64,000 nt of DNA from Bacteroidota bacterium (GCA_018266955.1 JAFDZI010000017.1:1-64000), one strand, 5' to 3'; numbered from the stretch's first letter, positions 33,216 through 42,742 are shown. Notes: a model not told the origin generated them from the letters alone. Numbers and translations: made by a program.

Positions 33216-34427
33216 TTATTTTTTTTGTTGGTTTTGTGAATCTTTCAATTGTTTTTCGTCAATCAGGAATACATAAGAATTGTACTTCAATTTGGCTTTG
33301 TTGGTTTTAATCAGGTTGGCAATGGATTTGGAAGTGGATGTAAATAATTTAGAACCGAGACTGGTAAAAAATCCTTGTCCGCCCATATCCATTTGAGTTC
33401 CCTGTACAGAATTGCTTCCCATTTCCCGAATCATATCTCTGAAAACACTCTGCGGAACATACAATCCTTTCATTCCATCTACATCATAGATAGAAAGATT
33501 GACTGGATAAATTTCTCCTTTCGTGAATACGGATACAATTGTAAGATCAACTCTTTGCATTGAAAATCCTGAAATTTGTCCGTATAAAATGGAGCCTTTG
33601 CTTATTTTTCTGTTGCTTACGAAGATGTCTTCCAACAATCGAAATCTAATCCTGCTTCCAAGAAAACCTTTGTTATTTTCATCTATCACTGCTTTTATTA
33701 AGCTGTTTTCTTTTTCCTTATAAAAAGCATTGAAATCGTTATTAATTCTAGATTTACTGACATTAAAAGTGGAATTAAGAAACTCATCCATTTTTTCCTT
33801 ACTGGCTTTAAGTTTTTGTTCTGCTGCAAGTTTGCTTTGGTATTCAGGATCTCGTGCTTTTTCTAAAGAATCCATGACCAACATTTGCTGTTTCAGATAT
33901 TTTACGGGATCTTGTGGCTCATTTTTGGATTGAGCTTTCGGACTTTCTGAATCATACCCATTTTCTTGTTTACCGTAAGATTTATCATTCAGCATTCTGA
34001 TAATTTCCGAAGATCTTTGGTAATCTTTATCTTCTCTCTGAAATGAATTAGGGTTATAGTAAGAAGATGGATTTCCTTTTTCACGATATTGGTTTTGTCT
34101 TGAAGAAACGGCTTTTAATGAATCAATTTTTCTTTTCTGTGCTAATGACAATTGGTCATCGTAGTTGTATAAGCTGTCCTCTTCTTTGTCCAGACCTTCC
34201 AACATGGTTCTGTTGTCGTCTTTTTTGAAAAATGCATCATACGCATCATTCTTCGTCATAATAGAATCTTGCGTTTCACCGAGTGAAAGAGAAAGTTCTT
34301 TAGGTTGGTCTTTTTCCGATGTGTCTTCTTTGGTAAATTGTGCTCCTACATAGACAAATAGCATCAGAAAAGGCAATGCTAAAAGAGGCAAAACATATTT
34401 TTTTTGTTTAAAATCTAGTTTTTTCAT
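33216..34427 (-). CDS. traM: Conjugative transposon protein TraM (VirB10-like)
   Basis: 403 residues. One N-terminal membrane helix (YVLPLLALPFLMLFVYVGAQF, about 12-32), a long Lys/Asp/Ser-rich linker through about 225, then the conserved periplasmic C-terminal domain: FRLLEDIFVSNRKISKGSILYG, MQRVDLTIVSVFTKGEIYPVNLSIYD and LYVPQSVFRDMIREMGSN. This is the T4SS scaffold spanning the envelope. Overlaps traL upstream by 4 bases and is followed at once by traN, so it belongs to the same transcript. Confidence 0.9.
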   Translation of the reverse strand: MKKLDFKQKKYVLPLLALPFLMLFVYVGAQFTKEDTSEKDQPKELSLSLGETQDSIMTKNDAYDAFFKKDDNRTMLEGLDKEEDSLYNYDDQLSLAQKRKIDSLKAVSSRQNQYREKGNPSSYYNPNSFQREDKDYQRSSEIIRMLNDKSYGKQENGYDSESPKAQSKNEPQDPVKYLKQQMLVMDSLEKARDPEYQSKLAAEQKLKASKEKMDEFLNSTFNVSKSRINNDFNAFYKEKENSLIKAVIDENNKGFLGSRIRFRLLEDIFVSNRKISKGSILYGQISGFSMQRVDLTIVSVFTKGEIYPVNLSIYDVDGMKGLYVPQSVFRDMIREMGSNSVQGTQMDMGGQGFFTSLGSKLFTSTSKSIANLIKTNKAKLKYNSYVFLIDEKQLKDSQNQQKK

Positions 34428-34813
34428 TGAGTTTTTATTTTAGATAAATTGTCTCTGGTGCTACCTGCATTTTTTAATTTTTGGTATTGGTTAAACAAGT
34501 AGTCAATTCGTAAACTGTCTTCTTTTTGTAATTGTTTACGGTCGCTTTTCACTTTTAGTGATTTAAGTTCATTCACTATTTTTGCCATTTCTTTTTCATT
34601 GTTTACGGTGGTATTTTGTTCCATCTTACTTTTGGAATACAAAATCGGAGGCTTTATTTTAAAAGCATTATCTGAAGGGAAAAAGATGCCTTGAATGAGA
34701 GAGCCAATGAATGACACCGATAAAAATACCATCGAATAGATGAAGAATTTTTTCGGATGTTGACTTGCCCAATTCAGCCATTTTTGTCCAGTTTGTTTGA
34801 GTGTCGTATTCAT
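34424..34813 (-). CDS. traL: Small membrane protein in the traL position
   Basis: 129 residues with one transmembrane helix (FFIYSMVFLSVSFIGSLIQGIFF, about 24-46) and a Lys-rich helical tail (EKEMAKIVNELKSLKVKS). Sequence is poorly conserved across elements; the symbol rests on position between traK and traM and on matching size and topology. Overlaps traM by 4 bases. Confidence 0.65.
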   Translation of the reverse strand: MNTTLKQTGQKWLNWASQHPKKFFIYSMVFLSVSFIGSLIQGIFFPSDNAFKIKPPILYSKSKMEQNTTVNNEKEMAKIVNELKSLKVKSDRKQLQKEDSLRIDYLFNQYQKLKNAGSTRDNLSKIKTQ

Positions 34814-34815
34814 TT

Positions 34816-35430
34816 TTAGTAAGAGTTTTTGGTTTGGTTAGAGATTTCTTCGTTGTCTAGGATTCGCCAGTTTTTAAGCATTACACCGTGAGGATTATTA
34901 GGACTTCGGATAATATCATCGAAATTGCCTTCGGTGATTAGCTTTCTTGTAATGACCGATGATTTTCTGGTAATCATCTGCTTTCCGAAAAAAGCAAACT
35001 TCTTTTGCTCCATATTGAGTGCAATAGAATCAGCGTGAATACTAATCATTGAACTAGATGCGATGATTTGATTGTAAAATCCTTTTTCTTTTAAGTTGGT
35101 GTATTCTTTTTTTCCACTGTCGTCAATGAGATATAATGATTTTTGAATATTATCCTTGATGTAGGCATCATCTGGAGCAAGCGTAAAAAACAATCTGTGA
35201 AAAAGCTCAATTTGTGCTTTGTACTCCACAGGACGATTCAATAAAACATCTGTTTGCTTTGCCAGTACAGGAACTCCATTATCTAGGATGTAAATGGATT
35301 TTCGGGAATCCTCAATCATTCTGTATGCAAAGAAGAAACCTGCAACAACGATGAAAACAGCAAACACAATGGCGGAGATGGAAACCACCTTGTTGATTTT
35401 AATTCTTTGTTCTATGTTTTTAATAAGCAT
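34816..35430 (-). CDS. traK: Conjugative transposon protein TraK (VirB8-like)
   Basis: 204 residues: short cytoplasmic N terminus, one membrane helix (VVSISAIVFAVFIVVAGFFFAY, about 15-36), then a periplasmic NTF2-like domain with YILDNGVPVLAKQTDVLLNRPVEYKAQI and ELFHRLFFTLAPDD near 75-92, the family signature. Inner-membrane core component of the secretion channel. Stop is 2 bases from the traL start. Confidence 0.9.
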   Translation of the reverse strand: MLIKNIEQRIKINKVVSISAIVFAVFIVVAGFFFAYRMIEDSRKSIYILDNGVPVLAKQTDVLLNRPVEYKAQIELFHRLFFTLAPDDAYIKDNIQKSLYLIDDSGKKEYTNLKEKGFYNQIIASSSMISIHADSIALNMEQKKFAFFGKQMITRKSSVITRKLITEGNFDDIIRSPNNPHGVMLKNWRILDNEEISNQTKNSY

Positions 35431-35439
35431 TTTTATTGG

Positions 35440-35497
35440 GTAATTAGTATTTAGTAATTAGTATTTGGTATTTAGTAGTTGGTATTAGGTAATTAGA
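35440..35497. repeat. TAATTAGTATTT word-repeat spacer
   Basis: The spacer between traJ and traK consists of degenerate copies of taattagtattt/ggtatttagt. No gene and no promoter box found. Confidence 0.55.
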
Positions 35498-35506
35498 CAG
35501 TTAAGT

Positions 35507-36754
35507 TTATTTCCTATTCTTCATAGCATAGTTTACCATTCCCGATGCTGAACCTGCTGATGCAGATTTTGTTGCGGCTGCGACTGTAGAAACTCCTCCA
35601 GTTTTTGCAGTTAATATTGCCGTTTTTGCACTGCCCGTCATTTTTCCTACAGCACTTTTCATTTTGGTCATCGCTCCAGCTCCTCCTGCAGTAACAATGG
35701 TATCGGCAATGGTGGGTGTCATCAGAACTCCAATTCCCGTAACGATATAGGCAACGCAGGTAAACAATTGGTTATAAATCATTCCCGAATTACTTACATA
35801 GACCATTAAAGCATCTAAATTGGTGATGGTTCCGTTGGATAAAAGGGTGTCATATCGTTCTATTTCCATGGTATAGCCAGAAGCAATCAATTGCTGTCCG
35901 ATATTGATAATGGTATAAGCCACAAAAGTGTAGAGATTGATATTGATAAACTTGGAAACCCAGCTGTACAAAGAATTTTCAAATCCTGGAACTAATGCCA
36001 TTCCAACCGCAATAGGACCTAAAATAATAAGAATGTATGCCCAAATTTTTTGAATAAAGAAAATGAGATACACGCAAATTCTCAAGATGGAAAGACAGAC
36101 AAATTCAATGACTTCAGCGACTAATTTTTGCATTTGGAACTGCATTCTAATCTGCCATTCTTTGATGGGCTGAATCAATTTGTCTAATCCTTCACTTACA
36201 TCAAACCAAGAATCATCGGCATTTTGACTGGTGTTGTTGATGACTTCCTGCTTTGCATCTTCTTCTGCATTAAGTTTAATAACGGCATCTAAAAGTTGCT
36301 GTTGTTTTTTGAATCTTTGCACCCGTAAATCATTGACTTCAGATTCGATGTCACTGAAGATGGCGATTCCTGGTTGGGCAATGGCTTCAAAAGGAGCTTG
36401 TATCAGATTGACAAATCCTGACCAATAAACAAGCGTAAATCCAATCAAAATAGGTTTCAACATGGGAGTAATTTCCCATTCTCTGTCTCCAGCTGCCATT
36501 TGCCAACCCATATATCCGAGGTACATTAAAGCTCCTAATCCTCCAATCGCTTTTCCTACCAAAGCAGAACCTTGTGCACTATCTTGCACACTGTTATCCA
36601 ACTTGGTGAATACTTCCATAAACCATTTTTCAAAAGCGCCATCGCCCTTTAAAAACTGGAGCAGATTGCTGTAATCGCTGTCTGTTTGGGAAAATCCCAT
36701 AATTGGCAATACTATTGCCAAAAGGCAAAATAATAAGGTGAGTTTTTTATTCAT
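35507..36754 (-). CDS. traJ: Conjugative transposon protein TraJ (VirB6-like)
   Basis: 415 residues; polytopic inner-membrane channel protein. Signal-like N terminus (KLTLLFCLLAIVLPIMGFSQ) with several membrane helices, notably ALVGKAIGGLGALMYLGYMG near 63-82, MLKPILIGFTLVYWSGFV near 97-114, and the cluster around 205-260 (FVCLSILRICVYLIFFIQ, AYILIILGPIAVGMALVPG), then LFTCVAYIVTGIGVLMTPTIAD. The tail is Gly/Ala/Ser-rich with AKTAILTAKTGG. LGPIAVGMALVPGFE is a TraJ hallmark. Begins 2 bases past the stop of the unnamed gene at 36757. Confidence 0.9.
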   Translation of the reverse strand: MNKKLTLLFCLLAIVLPIMGFSQTDSDYSNLLQFLKGDGAFEKWFMEVFTKLDNSVQDSAQGSALVGKAIGGLGALMYLGYMGWQMAAGDREWEITPMLKPILIGFTLVYWSGFVNLIQAPFEAIAQPGIAIFSDIESEVNDLRVQRFKKQQQLLDAVIKLNAEEDAKQEVINNTSQNADDSWFDVSEGLDKLIQPIKEWQIRMQFQMQKLVAEVIEFVCLSILRICVYLIFFIQKIWAYILIILGPIAVGMALVPGFENSLYSWVSKFININLYTFVAYTIINIGQQLIASGYTMEIERYDTLLSNGTITNLDALMVYVSNSGMIYNQLFTCVAYIVTGIGVLMTPTIADTIVTAGGAGAMTKMKSAVGKMTGSAKTAILTAKTGGVSTVAAATKSASAGSASGMVNYAMKNRK

Positions 36755-36756
36755 TT

Positions 36757-37584
36757 TTAAAATCGGTGTTTATATTGTTGCATTGTACTTTGGACAATTT
36801 GTTTATCTGAAGCAGGATTCCAAGAAGTAGGCAAAGTAGTTGATAAATGATTTTTCAGAATATTTTTATAATCCAAAAGAAGCGTTGTCTTATTATTGTG
36901 CTTCCTTAATTCCTGAACAAAAGCTCTCCATTTGATAAGTGTATCATGATACATCAAGAACCGTTTTCCTCTTGGCATATCCATACTTCTGGACATTGCA
37001 TATTTTTCTTTAATGAGATCCAATTCTTCCTGCAATCTTTTTAATGTGCCTGTAGTATTGAGCGTTTCATACGTTTGCTGATCTTTCAGTCTCCATTCCA
37101 TAAAATTTTGAGGGATGTTGGGAAATTCAGTAATCGGTTTTAGCATTCGTTTGTAATACAACAACCACAATGGATCAGCATCAACGGTTGCAGAAGTCCA
37201 ATGAGCAAAATCCTGAATACTTCTTTTGTAAATGGTGTCTGATGCTGCTTTGATTTTTTTTGCTTCTTCTTCCTGAAGTTTTAACTGGGCTAATCTTAAA
37301 TTTTGTTCTCCGTTTGGTTTTAATGGTCGAATGTCTTTGCCATTTTTGTAATCTCTGTTTATGCTCGGCGCCCACATTCCCCAAACTGTAGCGTAGGCAA
37401 AATTGGTTTGTATTCCTAAAAAATATTTCGGATAAGGTCGCCAATCTCCCCAGCTTTCAAAAGTCATTCTTTTATGTTGGGCGACTATTGATGGGTCGTT
37501 CAATTTCTTTATGCTTTGTCCATATGCTGAAGTCGCAATAAATAGTAAGAGGAAAAATTTTCCTTTTTTAACTATATTTTTCAT
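36757..37584 (-). CDS. Exported transfer-region protein, family not recognised
   Basis: 275 residues with signal peptide MKNIVKKGKFFLLLFIATSAYGQ. Mature part is helical and Lys-rich, with a Trp/Tyr-rich entry (WGDWRPYPKYFLGIQTNFAYATVWGMW) near 44-70. I cannot name the family with confidence (a DUF5045-like protein occupies this spot in Bacteroides elements). Position between the TraI-like set and traJ implies a T4SS accessory role in the periplasm. Confidence 0.7.
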   Translation of the reverse strand: MKNIVKKGKFFLLLFIATSAYGQSIKKLNDPSIVAQHKRMTFESWGDWRPYPKYFLGIQTNFAYATVWGMWAPSINRDYKNGKDIRPLKPNGEQNLRLAQLKLQEEEAKKIKAASDTIYKRSIQDFAHWTSATVDADPLWLLYYKRMLKPITEFPNIPQNFMEWRLKDQQTYETLNTTGTLKRLQEELDLIKEKYAMSRSMDMPRGKRFLMYHDTLIKWRAFVQELRKHNNKTTLLLDYKNILKNHLSTTLPTSWNPASDKQIVQSTMQQYKHRF

Positions 37585-37600
37585 CTGTTATCAATTTGTT

Positions 37601-38269
37601 TTAATTAATGATGTATTTATATTTTGTGATAATATCTCCGACGATTGCCCTGTCTATATTGATATAGTTCCGAAGCTTGGGAACTTGGTACAGATAAGGG
37701 ATTTTCTTGGCGTTCTCCAACCTCAAGATGATGTAGAGAATGTTTCCATTGATATTTCTTACTCGTGTGAATACTTTTTCAATCAGCATTTCTCTATCAC
37801 TGGCATCCATCAAGAAATCTTTATTTTCATTCAGAATATCCTGCGTAACTTCCTGTTTAAGTTTAATGGTTTGATTTCCGATTTCTAAATAGTATTTGGA
37901 AACCAAAACAGCATATTCAGGGTGTTGTGCTGATAAATCCAACATTCTGTTCGAGTTGGTCACAACCTTCCCTAAATACTGATATAGATATATCAATTTT
38001 TTGCTTTGAGTAAGCGCTGAATTGACATTTTTGAGTTGCTGATAAATATATTCCTGAATGGCAATTACTTGTGCGGTTTTGTTTTTAATATCATCATACA
38101 GTTGTTTTTGCTTTTCATAGGAACTTAAAAATGTTTGTTCGCTTGCCAATCTTACCGCATGATCTTTTGTCATTTGCGCAAAAAGCTTGTCATTGAATAC
38201 AAATTGTTGGCTTTTGATTAAAGTTCCAAAAAATGTCAATAATCCAAAAATTACTATTTTTTTGCTCAT
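37601..38269 (-). CDS. TraI-like exported transfer protein, copy 1 of 3
   Basis: 222 residues; signal peptide about 1-20 (MSKKIVIFGLLTFFGTLIKSQ), then an all-helical body. Shares with the 39013 gene the pattern AQHPEYA near 118, RLENAKK near 183, and the ending YINIDRAIVGDIITKYK. VirB5-like (TraI/DUF4141-type) pilus-tip proteins of Bacteroidota elements have this helical character, but the assignment is tentative. Confidence 0.7.
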   Translation of the reverse strand: MSKKIVIFGLLTFFGTLIKSQQFVFNDKLFAQMTKDHAVRLASEQTFLSSYEKQKQLYDDIKNKTAQVIAIQEYIYQQLKNVNSALTQSKKLIYLYQYLGKVVTNSNRMLDLSAQHPEYAVLVSKYYLEIGNQTIKLKQEVTQDILNENKDFLMDASDREMLIEKVFTRVRNINGNILYIILRLENAKKIPYLYQVPKLRNYINIDRAIVGDIITKYKYIIN

Positions 38270-38318
38270 AACTTTATTATTTTCTTATTAAGGTATTCGC
38301 GAATCTTCGATTTCATCT

Positions 38319-39002
38319 CTAAAAGGATTTAATATTTTTCATAATGCTTTCCACCACTTGCTTATCTCTGTTCACATAATATTTGAAAGCTCTTTTGTTG
38401 CGCAATACTTTGGCTTTGATGTCTCTAACTTTTAAAAGCATATGCGTAGAGTTTCTGCTGAGTGCTTTGACTTCGCTCAATGCGTAATCCAATAAAATTT
38501 TACGTTCTGATTTTTCCATCTGGTTGATGGCTCCATAAGAAATTACAATTCCTGTTATTAACCTTGCAACCATTTGCAAATCGTCCACAAACTGAACTTG
38601 AGAAGGCAAAACCGCTATTATTGAATAAGGAGCATCGTTTATTTCGTTGATGATTGCAGTCTGATTATTGTTGATTTTTGTAATCTCTCTGCTCATTGAT
38701 ATTCCCGTGGGAATTGCCTGAATGGCAAATGACACAATTCTCAATCTGTCTTGAACTTTAGTGACTTTGTCTTTAAAGTTGTTCCATTGGGTTTTATTGG
38801 CAGTTTCTATGGTAGCATTGGCTGTTTGTTTCTGCCTCATTCCTTTTTGTCGGTCGTGTTCTTTCATCGTGGCATTAATTTCGATGTTCATCATGGGAAA
38901 TGATACATTTTCTTGTTGCCAAGCTGGCGTAGAACCACCACTGGAAGAAGTAATAATAAGATAGATGGTAGGAATTAACAGAATTTGAAAAATCTTCTTC
39001 AT
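38319..39002 (-). CDS. TraI-like exported transfer protein, copy 2 of 3 (divergent)
   Basis: 227 residues with a hydrophobic N terminus (KKIFQILLIPTIYLIITSSSGG). Helical, Lys/Arg-rich. Homology to the two neighbours is limited to overall layout and the ending YYVNRDKQVVESIMKNIK, which matches YINxDxxIVxxIxxxYK of the others. Probably a periplasmic or surface T4SS component. It is separated from the next gene by only 10 bases. Confidence 0.65.
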   Translation of the reverse strand: MKKIFQILLIPTIYLIITSSSGGSTPAWQQENVSFPMMNIEINATMKEHDRQKGMRQKQTANATIETANKTQWNNFKDKVTKVQDRLRIVSFAIQAIPTGISMSREITKINNNQTAIINEINDAPYSIIAVLPSQVQFVDDLQMVARLITGIVISYGAINQMEKSERKILLDYALSEVKALSRNSTHMLLKVRDIKAKVLRNKRAFKYYVNRDKQVVESIMKNIKSF

Positions 39003-39012
39003 CTTATGATAT

Positions 39013-39681
39013 TTAAAAATTTCTTTTGTATCGGTTCATTATATTTTCCACAATGCCTTTATCAGTATTAATGTAGCCAGCAAACGGATTAATGGAATTC
39101 CAGAAGCCTAATCTATTGGCTTTTTCCAATCTTAATTTAATTGCCAAAAGCCACAACTTTAGATTTTTTACATTCTCAGAAATATTATGCAGTATTTTGT
39201 AACGGTCTCCTGCAGTAGCCAAATTAAGTTCGCCTGATGCCAAAATATCAGAAACATCAGTAACGATTTTTAGACTTTGTTCATAGGTTTTTTGCGAAGC
39301 TTTCACTCCGAATATGGCATATTGAGGATGTTGTGATGCTAATTGCACCACTTGTGAGGAATAATTATAACATTTATTTAATTCAGAATAAATCTCTTTT
39401 ACCTGAATACCGTTCTGTAAGGTTCCCGAAACTTCTTTCAATCCCTTCAGTATTTTATTCTGAATATCATTGGCTGCCACCATCTGTGTTCCTACCCATG
39501 CTTGTGCATCTTTCAATTTGGAGGTTTCGTCAATGACTTCATTCTGTTTGGCTTTCAAATTTTCTGAATACAAAATCATGGCTGCTGTTACGGTTGGGTC
39601 GATGTAAGTGTTTTGGGAAAAGCTAATCGTTCCCCAAAAAGAGAAAAGCAGCATTACTATTTTTAGACTAAACTTTTTCAT
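39013..39681 (-). CDS. TraI-like exported transfer protein, copy 3 of 3
   Basis: 222 residues, signal peptide MKKFSLKIVMLLFSFWGTISFSQ, helical body with ASQHPQYAIFG near 117-127, RLEKANRLGF near 182-191, and ending YINTDKGIVENIMNRYK. Closest to the 37601 gene. Sits directly behind traG (14-base overlap), the position of TraI-like (VirB5-like) genes in these elements. Three tandem relatives are unusual. Confidence 0.75.
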   Translation of the reverse strand: MKKFSLKIVMLLFSFWGTISFSQNTYIDPTVTAAMILYSENLKAKQNEVIDETSKLKDAQAWVGTQMVAANDIQNKILKGLKEVSGTLQNGIQVKEIYSELNKCYNYSSQVVQLASQHPQYAIFGVKASQKTYEQSLKIVTDVSDILASGELNLATAGDRYKILHNISENVKNLKLWLLAIKLRLEKANRLGFWNSINPFAGYINTDKGIVENIMNRYKRNF

Positions 39682-42600
39682 ATAGCTCTTGTTTTTGATT
39701 GATTAATTCTGAAAAACTAATATTTTGGTCTTCTAATTCCAGTGAGATGATTTTGAACACATTGTGTTCTTTATTTTGGTTTTTCATTTTCCAGTAGTAT
39801 GACACTACTTTTTCATCCAATGGATTCCGGTACAGATTGACCAGCGATACCAAATTCTCAAGGCTATCTCCAAAATTTTTCAAATCACCAACAATTTTGC
39901 GTAAGGCTTCATCATAGTTGCCATATTTCTGGACATAATATTCGACTGCTGATTTTTCAGGTTTTTCTGTGGTGTAGGTTAAATACTGCTCCAATGAAAC
40001 TTCATTTCCATAGACTTCTCCTTTAGAACCTCGTTTCAGATAAAATTCTTTGAATCGGCTTCTTCCGAATTTGTTGTTCAAATTATTGATGGTAAAAATT
40101 TTATTCTGTTCCACTTTATTGAGTGAAAGCAATGAAGCGATTTTGTCAAAGTTGTCTTTGAATTTAGTTTGATCCAGTAAAATGAAAGTATCAGAATTGT
40201 TGATGATGGAATCTTTTACCACTGCATTTCCAATAATATCATCGAGTTCCTGCGTTACCACGACTGCTTCTCCCCAAAATTTCCTAACTGTTTTGTAGAG
40301 ATAGAGAATATATCCTCCCATCAGTTTACTTGCAATGGCTTTCCACGCTTCCTCAATGATGAGTGCTTTTCTGCGGTCTTTTCTCAATCTCATTTTCTGA
40401 ATGAAGGTGTCCATAATAATGAGCGTCACAATTGGAAATAATTTAGGATTATCCTTTACATTATCAATTTCAAAAACAATAAATGGTTCTTCAAATAGAC
40501 TCTCGTCTCCTTTATTGTTTAATGTTGTTCCATATCTTCCGCCTTTATAAAAGTCTTTCAGAACAAATAAAAAAGTACGCAGGTTGAATTCTTTTTCGTT
40601 GATTTTGTGCTTTTTATTGTTTAAGTAAACCGGTAGGAACCGGTCGCAATACTCATAGAATCCATTGAAAGAAAGTTCTTTGGCAACTAACTTTTCTTCC
40701 AATTCTTTTATTTTTTTGATGACGGCTTTTCTAAAGGATTCGTCCCATTCTTCAGCCGTTTTGGGCTGTCTGATAATTTCATTGGATTTTATGAGAATGA
40801 GTTGTGTTTCATTATAAATTTTTCGCTTTTCTTCGTCATTTAAGGTTTCATACGCTTCATAGACTTTATAAAATTTTTCGCTGTCATAATCAGGATTGTT
40901 CAGGTTTTTATCAGGGTGATATTCAATAGCCAATTTTCGAAAGGCTTCTTTAATTTCATCAGATTTGGCATCGAACGCAATACCTAAAATATCATAATAG
41001 GTGCGTTGTTCTTTAGTTTCATTCTCATATTCTGTAAATAGATCTTCTTCGTGAATGTTATATTTATTCAGATAAAGAATCAATTCTTCTGAACTTTTAT
41101 TTTCATACCAGCATGTTCCCGAATTAAAATATTGATGATAATAAGACATCAGTACGTTATCTAGTATAGACTTTTGTGCGGTTGACATCATCGCATCGGG
41201 ACCTTGCCAAATCAAGAAAATCAAATTGGTTAAAAATTCAATTTTCTCAATATTGAACTCTTCTTTATTCATCAGAAAAGGATTCATGGTAATGGGTTTT
41301 TCTTCGGTGTACTGAATGTATCGTCCTCCCTTATACTTGCACGTTCCCGAATAGGAATCTCCTGTATCCACGATGACTACATCATAATTGTACGTGAGAT
41401 ATTGTTCAATAATATTGTTCATCAGGAATGATTTTCCCGAACCTGAAGGTCCCAAAACAAACTTATTCCTATTGTTAATTCTTCCTGTTTTCATTGGTAA
41501 ATCTGAAGGGTCAATTTTCAGTGGAACGCCTTGTCTATCTGTAAATCTCAGATAGAAATTAGATTCTTCATTCACGGGGTAACTTTCTTTAAAAAAAAAA
41601 CACAAGGCCGCTTCGCTTGTCGTCATAAATAAATCATACTCCCTTAATTCCGTGGCATTTCCTGGAATAGCAGACCGAAAGAGTTCCAACTGGTTGTAAG
41701 CATTTTTGGAGACAATAATTCCTTTGGTAAAGAGCTTGTTTTCGATCAGGGACTGTGTCCCCTCCATTTTTTCTAATGTATCTGCGGAAAACAAAATCGA
41801 GAAATGTGCATTCACAACGAGTTGTCCATCAATAGCGATATTATGAAGTAGGGTTTGAATTTCTTCTGCAATGATGGCGTTGGATGGAGAATTATTGGCT
41901 GCTCCTTCGTGCTTTTTCTTTTTCTTATCGAGTTCTCTTTGCTGTGGTGCCTGTAGTGGAATGCTAATAATCTGATTGTAAACAATGGTTTCGTAGTCTT
42001 CCAGTTCATTGATGAAGGTAAAATTATCTACGGCTGTTTCTGATGCAGCTCCGTTTCCTCCCAAAATAGAGTAAGGTTCTATTTCTGAAGGCAAATCAAT
42101 ATTTTCTACATCGACATAAGATATATTTTTGACAAAATGATTTCCGATTTGTAAATACTCATTAGTACTTTTGATATTATCATAGGTTGGAACCTCTGAA
42201 AATTTCATCGACAAAACTCCAGAAATATAATATTCAAAATCTTTCTCCAATAGAAATTGAGGTTCGCAATCGCTCTGTTTCAAAAGCATAAAAACTTTTT
42301 GGCATTTATCTCGAAGTTCTTTGTAGCCTTTTTCCGAGTGGTTGTACTGCTTGTTTTTCTTTTTCAGTTTGTCATCCACAATATCGGTAAAGAACAATAC
42401 CGTTTCAATAGTTTTAAAAAGCCTTCCATCAAAATGCTCTGAATATTTTTGTTGAAGAAACTGGATGGATGGTTCTGCAGTATATTTCTTTTTTGAAAAA
42501 ATATCAAGTTTCTGGACAATTCTTCCTTCACCAATAATCGATATCACTTGATTCAAAATGGTATGAAAATGGAGATAATTATCAGGATCAGCGGAATACT

Positions 42601-42742
42601 GCTCAACCATATTTTTTATCTTAATTCCGATAATAGGGTTTCCGTATTGCCCGAAAAGAACATCAAAATCCCAATTGAAATCTTTCCCGTAATCATAGCC
42701 GATAAATGGAATATCAAATGCTTGTTTCTTTGTTGTTGCCAT
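39668..42742 (-). CDS. traG: TraG conjugation ATPase (VirB4-type) containing an internal DnaJ J domain
   Basis: 1024 residues from the ATG at 42742; a longer reading from 42856 adds 38 residues that overlap the preceding gene and do not resemble TraG. VirB4-like motor of the T4SS. Seen: Walker A GPSGSGKS (near 41437-41460), Walker B RKALIIEEAWK (near 40340-40375), QELDDIIGN and DQTKFKDN. Between Walker A and B lies a ~65-residue segment TYYDILGIAFDAKSDEIKEA...EYHPDKN...YEAYETLNDEEKRKIYN, a full J domain with the HPD tripeptide at 40910-40918. TraG of Bacteroides elements is about 800-850 residues, so about 200 residues are inserted here. No frameshift is needed and the domains are continuous in frame. 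Confidence 0.9.
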   Translation of the reverse strand: MATTKKQAFDIPFIGYDYGKDFNWDFDVLFGQYGNPIIGIKIKNMVEQYSADPDNYLHFHTILNQVISIIGEGRIVQKLDIFSKKKYTAEPSIQFLQQKYSEHFDGRLFKTIETVLFFTDIVDDKLKKKNKQYNHSEKGYKELRDKCQKVFMLLKQSDCEPQFLLEKDFEYYISGVLSMKFSEVPTYDNIKSTNEYLQIGNHFVKNISYVDVENIDLPSEIEPYSILGGNGAASETAVDNFTFINELEDYETIVYNQIISIPLQAPQQRELDKKKKKHEGAANNSPSNAIIAEEIQTLLHNIAIDGQLVVNAHFSILFSADTLEKMEGTQSLIENKLFTKGIIVSKNAYNQLELFRSAIPGNATELREYDLFMTTSEAALCFFFKESYPVNEESNFYLRFTDRQGVPLKIDPSDLPMKTGRINNRNKFVLGPSGSGKSFLMNNIIEQYLTYNYDVVIVDTGDSYSGTCKYKGGRYIQYTEEKPITMNPFLMNKEEFNIEKIEFLTNLIFLIWQGPDAMMSTAQKSILDNVLMSYYHQYFNSGTCWYENKSSEELILYLNKYNIHEEDLFTEYENETKEQRTYYDILGIAFDAKSDEIKEAFRKLAIEYHPDKNLNNPDYDSEKFYKVYEAYETLNDEEKRKIYNETQLILIKSNEIIRQPKTAEEWDESFRKAVIKKIKELEEKLVAKELSFNGFYEYCDRFLPVYLNNKKHKINEKEFNLRTFLFVLKDFYKGGRYGTTLNNKGDESLFEEPFIVFEIDNVKDNPKLFPIVTLIIMDTFIQKMRLRKDRRKALIIEEAWKAIASKLMGGYILYLYKTVRKFWGEAVVVTQELDDIIGNAVVKDSIINNSDTFILLDQTKFKDNFDKIASLLSLNKVEQNKIFTINNLNNKFGRSRFKEFYLKRGSKGEVYGNEVSLEQYLTYTTEKPEKSAVEYYVQKYGNYDEALRKIVGDLKNFGDSLENLVSLVNLYRNPLDEKVVSYYWKMKNQNKEHNVFKIISLELEDQNISFSELINQKQELYEKV

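Noticed and set aside
40800..41003. J domain as a separate gene joined by sequencing error
   Set aside because: The frame is continuous on both sides and conserved ATPase motifs flank it in the same frame; no frameshift is seen.
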